Of a DNA stretch of 64,000 bases, positions 63,929 through 64,000 are shown in pieces; the first letter of the stretch is position 1; every line of letters starts with the position of its first letter. The position numbers and the translations under genes are program-made. Origin of the DNA: Yaniella halotolerans DSM 15476. GTDB taxonomy: Bacteria > Actinomycetota > Actinomycetes > Actinomycetales > Micrococcaceae. Location of the stretch: the NCBI RefSeq assembly GCF_000420805.1, contig NZ_ATVQ01000001.1, positions 1 to 64,000 of the forward strand, in the 5' to 3' direction. The notes below the pieces were generated by a model, which was given only the letters and a program-made list of their open reading frames with translations, was not told the DNA's origin and ran no database searches.

Positions 63929-64000
63929 GATTCTCCTGTTCTGGCTGAATCGTGGCTTGCACTATTTAGTACACAACCGCGATTCTGGCCGGTCGAATGT

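Overview
This window is a conserved core-genome segment of a Gram-positive actinobacterium, most likely a member of the Micrococcales (Micrococcaceae-like). The evidence is gene content and order: the argCJBDFR cluster with tyrS and argH, a PriA-type HisA beside an SseB-family gene, a ClgR-type regulator, a DUF3046 gene beside recA-recX, FtsK/PgsA/CinA/RNase J in a row, and infB-rbfA-truB-ribF-rpsO-pnp-dapB. By eye the base composition is close to balanced, which is low for this group. I see no transposase, integrase, phage gene, CRISPR array, tRNA or rRNA. Almost every base is coding or a short intergenic region, and no gap exceeds about 250 bases.

Layout, left to right. Positions 1-12.9 kb are mostly minus strand: tyrS, a HelD-type RNA-polymerase helicase, argH, then argR-F-D-B-J-C transcribed leftward from a promoter carrying two ARG-box-like sites. 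Between argR and argH, where argG is often found, sit an ankyrin-repeat gene and a lipoprotein gene on the plus strand. From 13 to 17.8 kb are a quinone oxidoreductase, an unlisted 48-residue membrane microprotein, and pheS-pheT. From 18 to 26.6 kb is an acyl-CoA catabolic island (acyl-CoA ligase, TetR regulator, biotin-dependent carboxylase AccD/AccA, acyl-CoA dehydrogenase, MaoC hydratase, CitE-like lyase). It matches in gene order the mycobacterial accA1-accD1 leucine/itaconate locus, but without its CoA-transferase genes. From 26.6 to 29.6 kb are a NUDIX hydrolase and a flavin monooxygenase/FMN reductase/MarR module with a clear palindromic operator. From 29.6 to 34 kb are his genes (hisC, hisB, hisH, a small membrane protein, hisA/priA) and an SseB-family gene. 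From 34 to 50.7 kb are repair, RNA-modification and cell-division genes: LysM protein, dinG, hflX, an rRNA methyltransferase, a DapF-like protein, miaA, miaB, recX, recA, DUF3046, clgR, cinA, pgsA, ftsK and rnj. From 50.7 kb to the end are dapA, an acyltransferase, a TPR protein, dapB, pnp with a structured leader, rpsO, a methyltransferase, ribF, two small membrane proteins, truB, rbfA and infB.

The most notable observations are: (1) the DapF-like protein has lost both catalytic cysteines although dapA and dapB are intact; (2) at least eight genes have a TANNNT box six or seven bases before the start codon, which predicts leaderless transcripts; (3) the pnp leader folds into a large closed structure fitting the known Actino-pnp motif, preceded by a perfect 16-base palindrome at the predicted transcription start; (4) palindromes overlap the recA promoter, the flavin-monooxygenase promoter and the acyl-CoA carboxylase promoter; (5) a 48-residue membrane protein overlaps the end of pheT. 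All calls come from reading the sequence; no alignment or database search was run.
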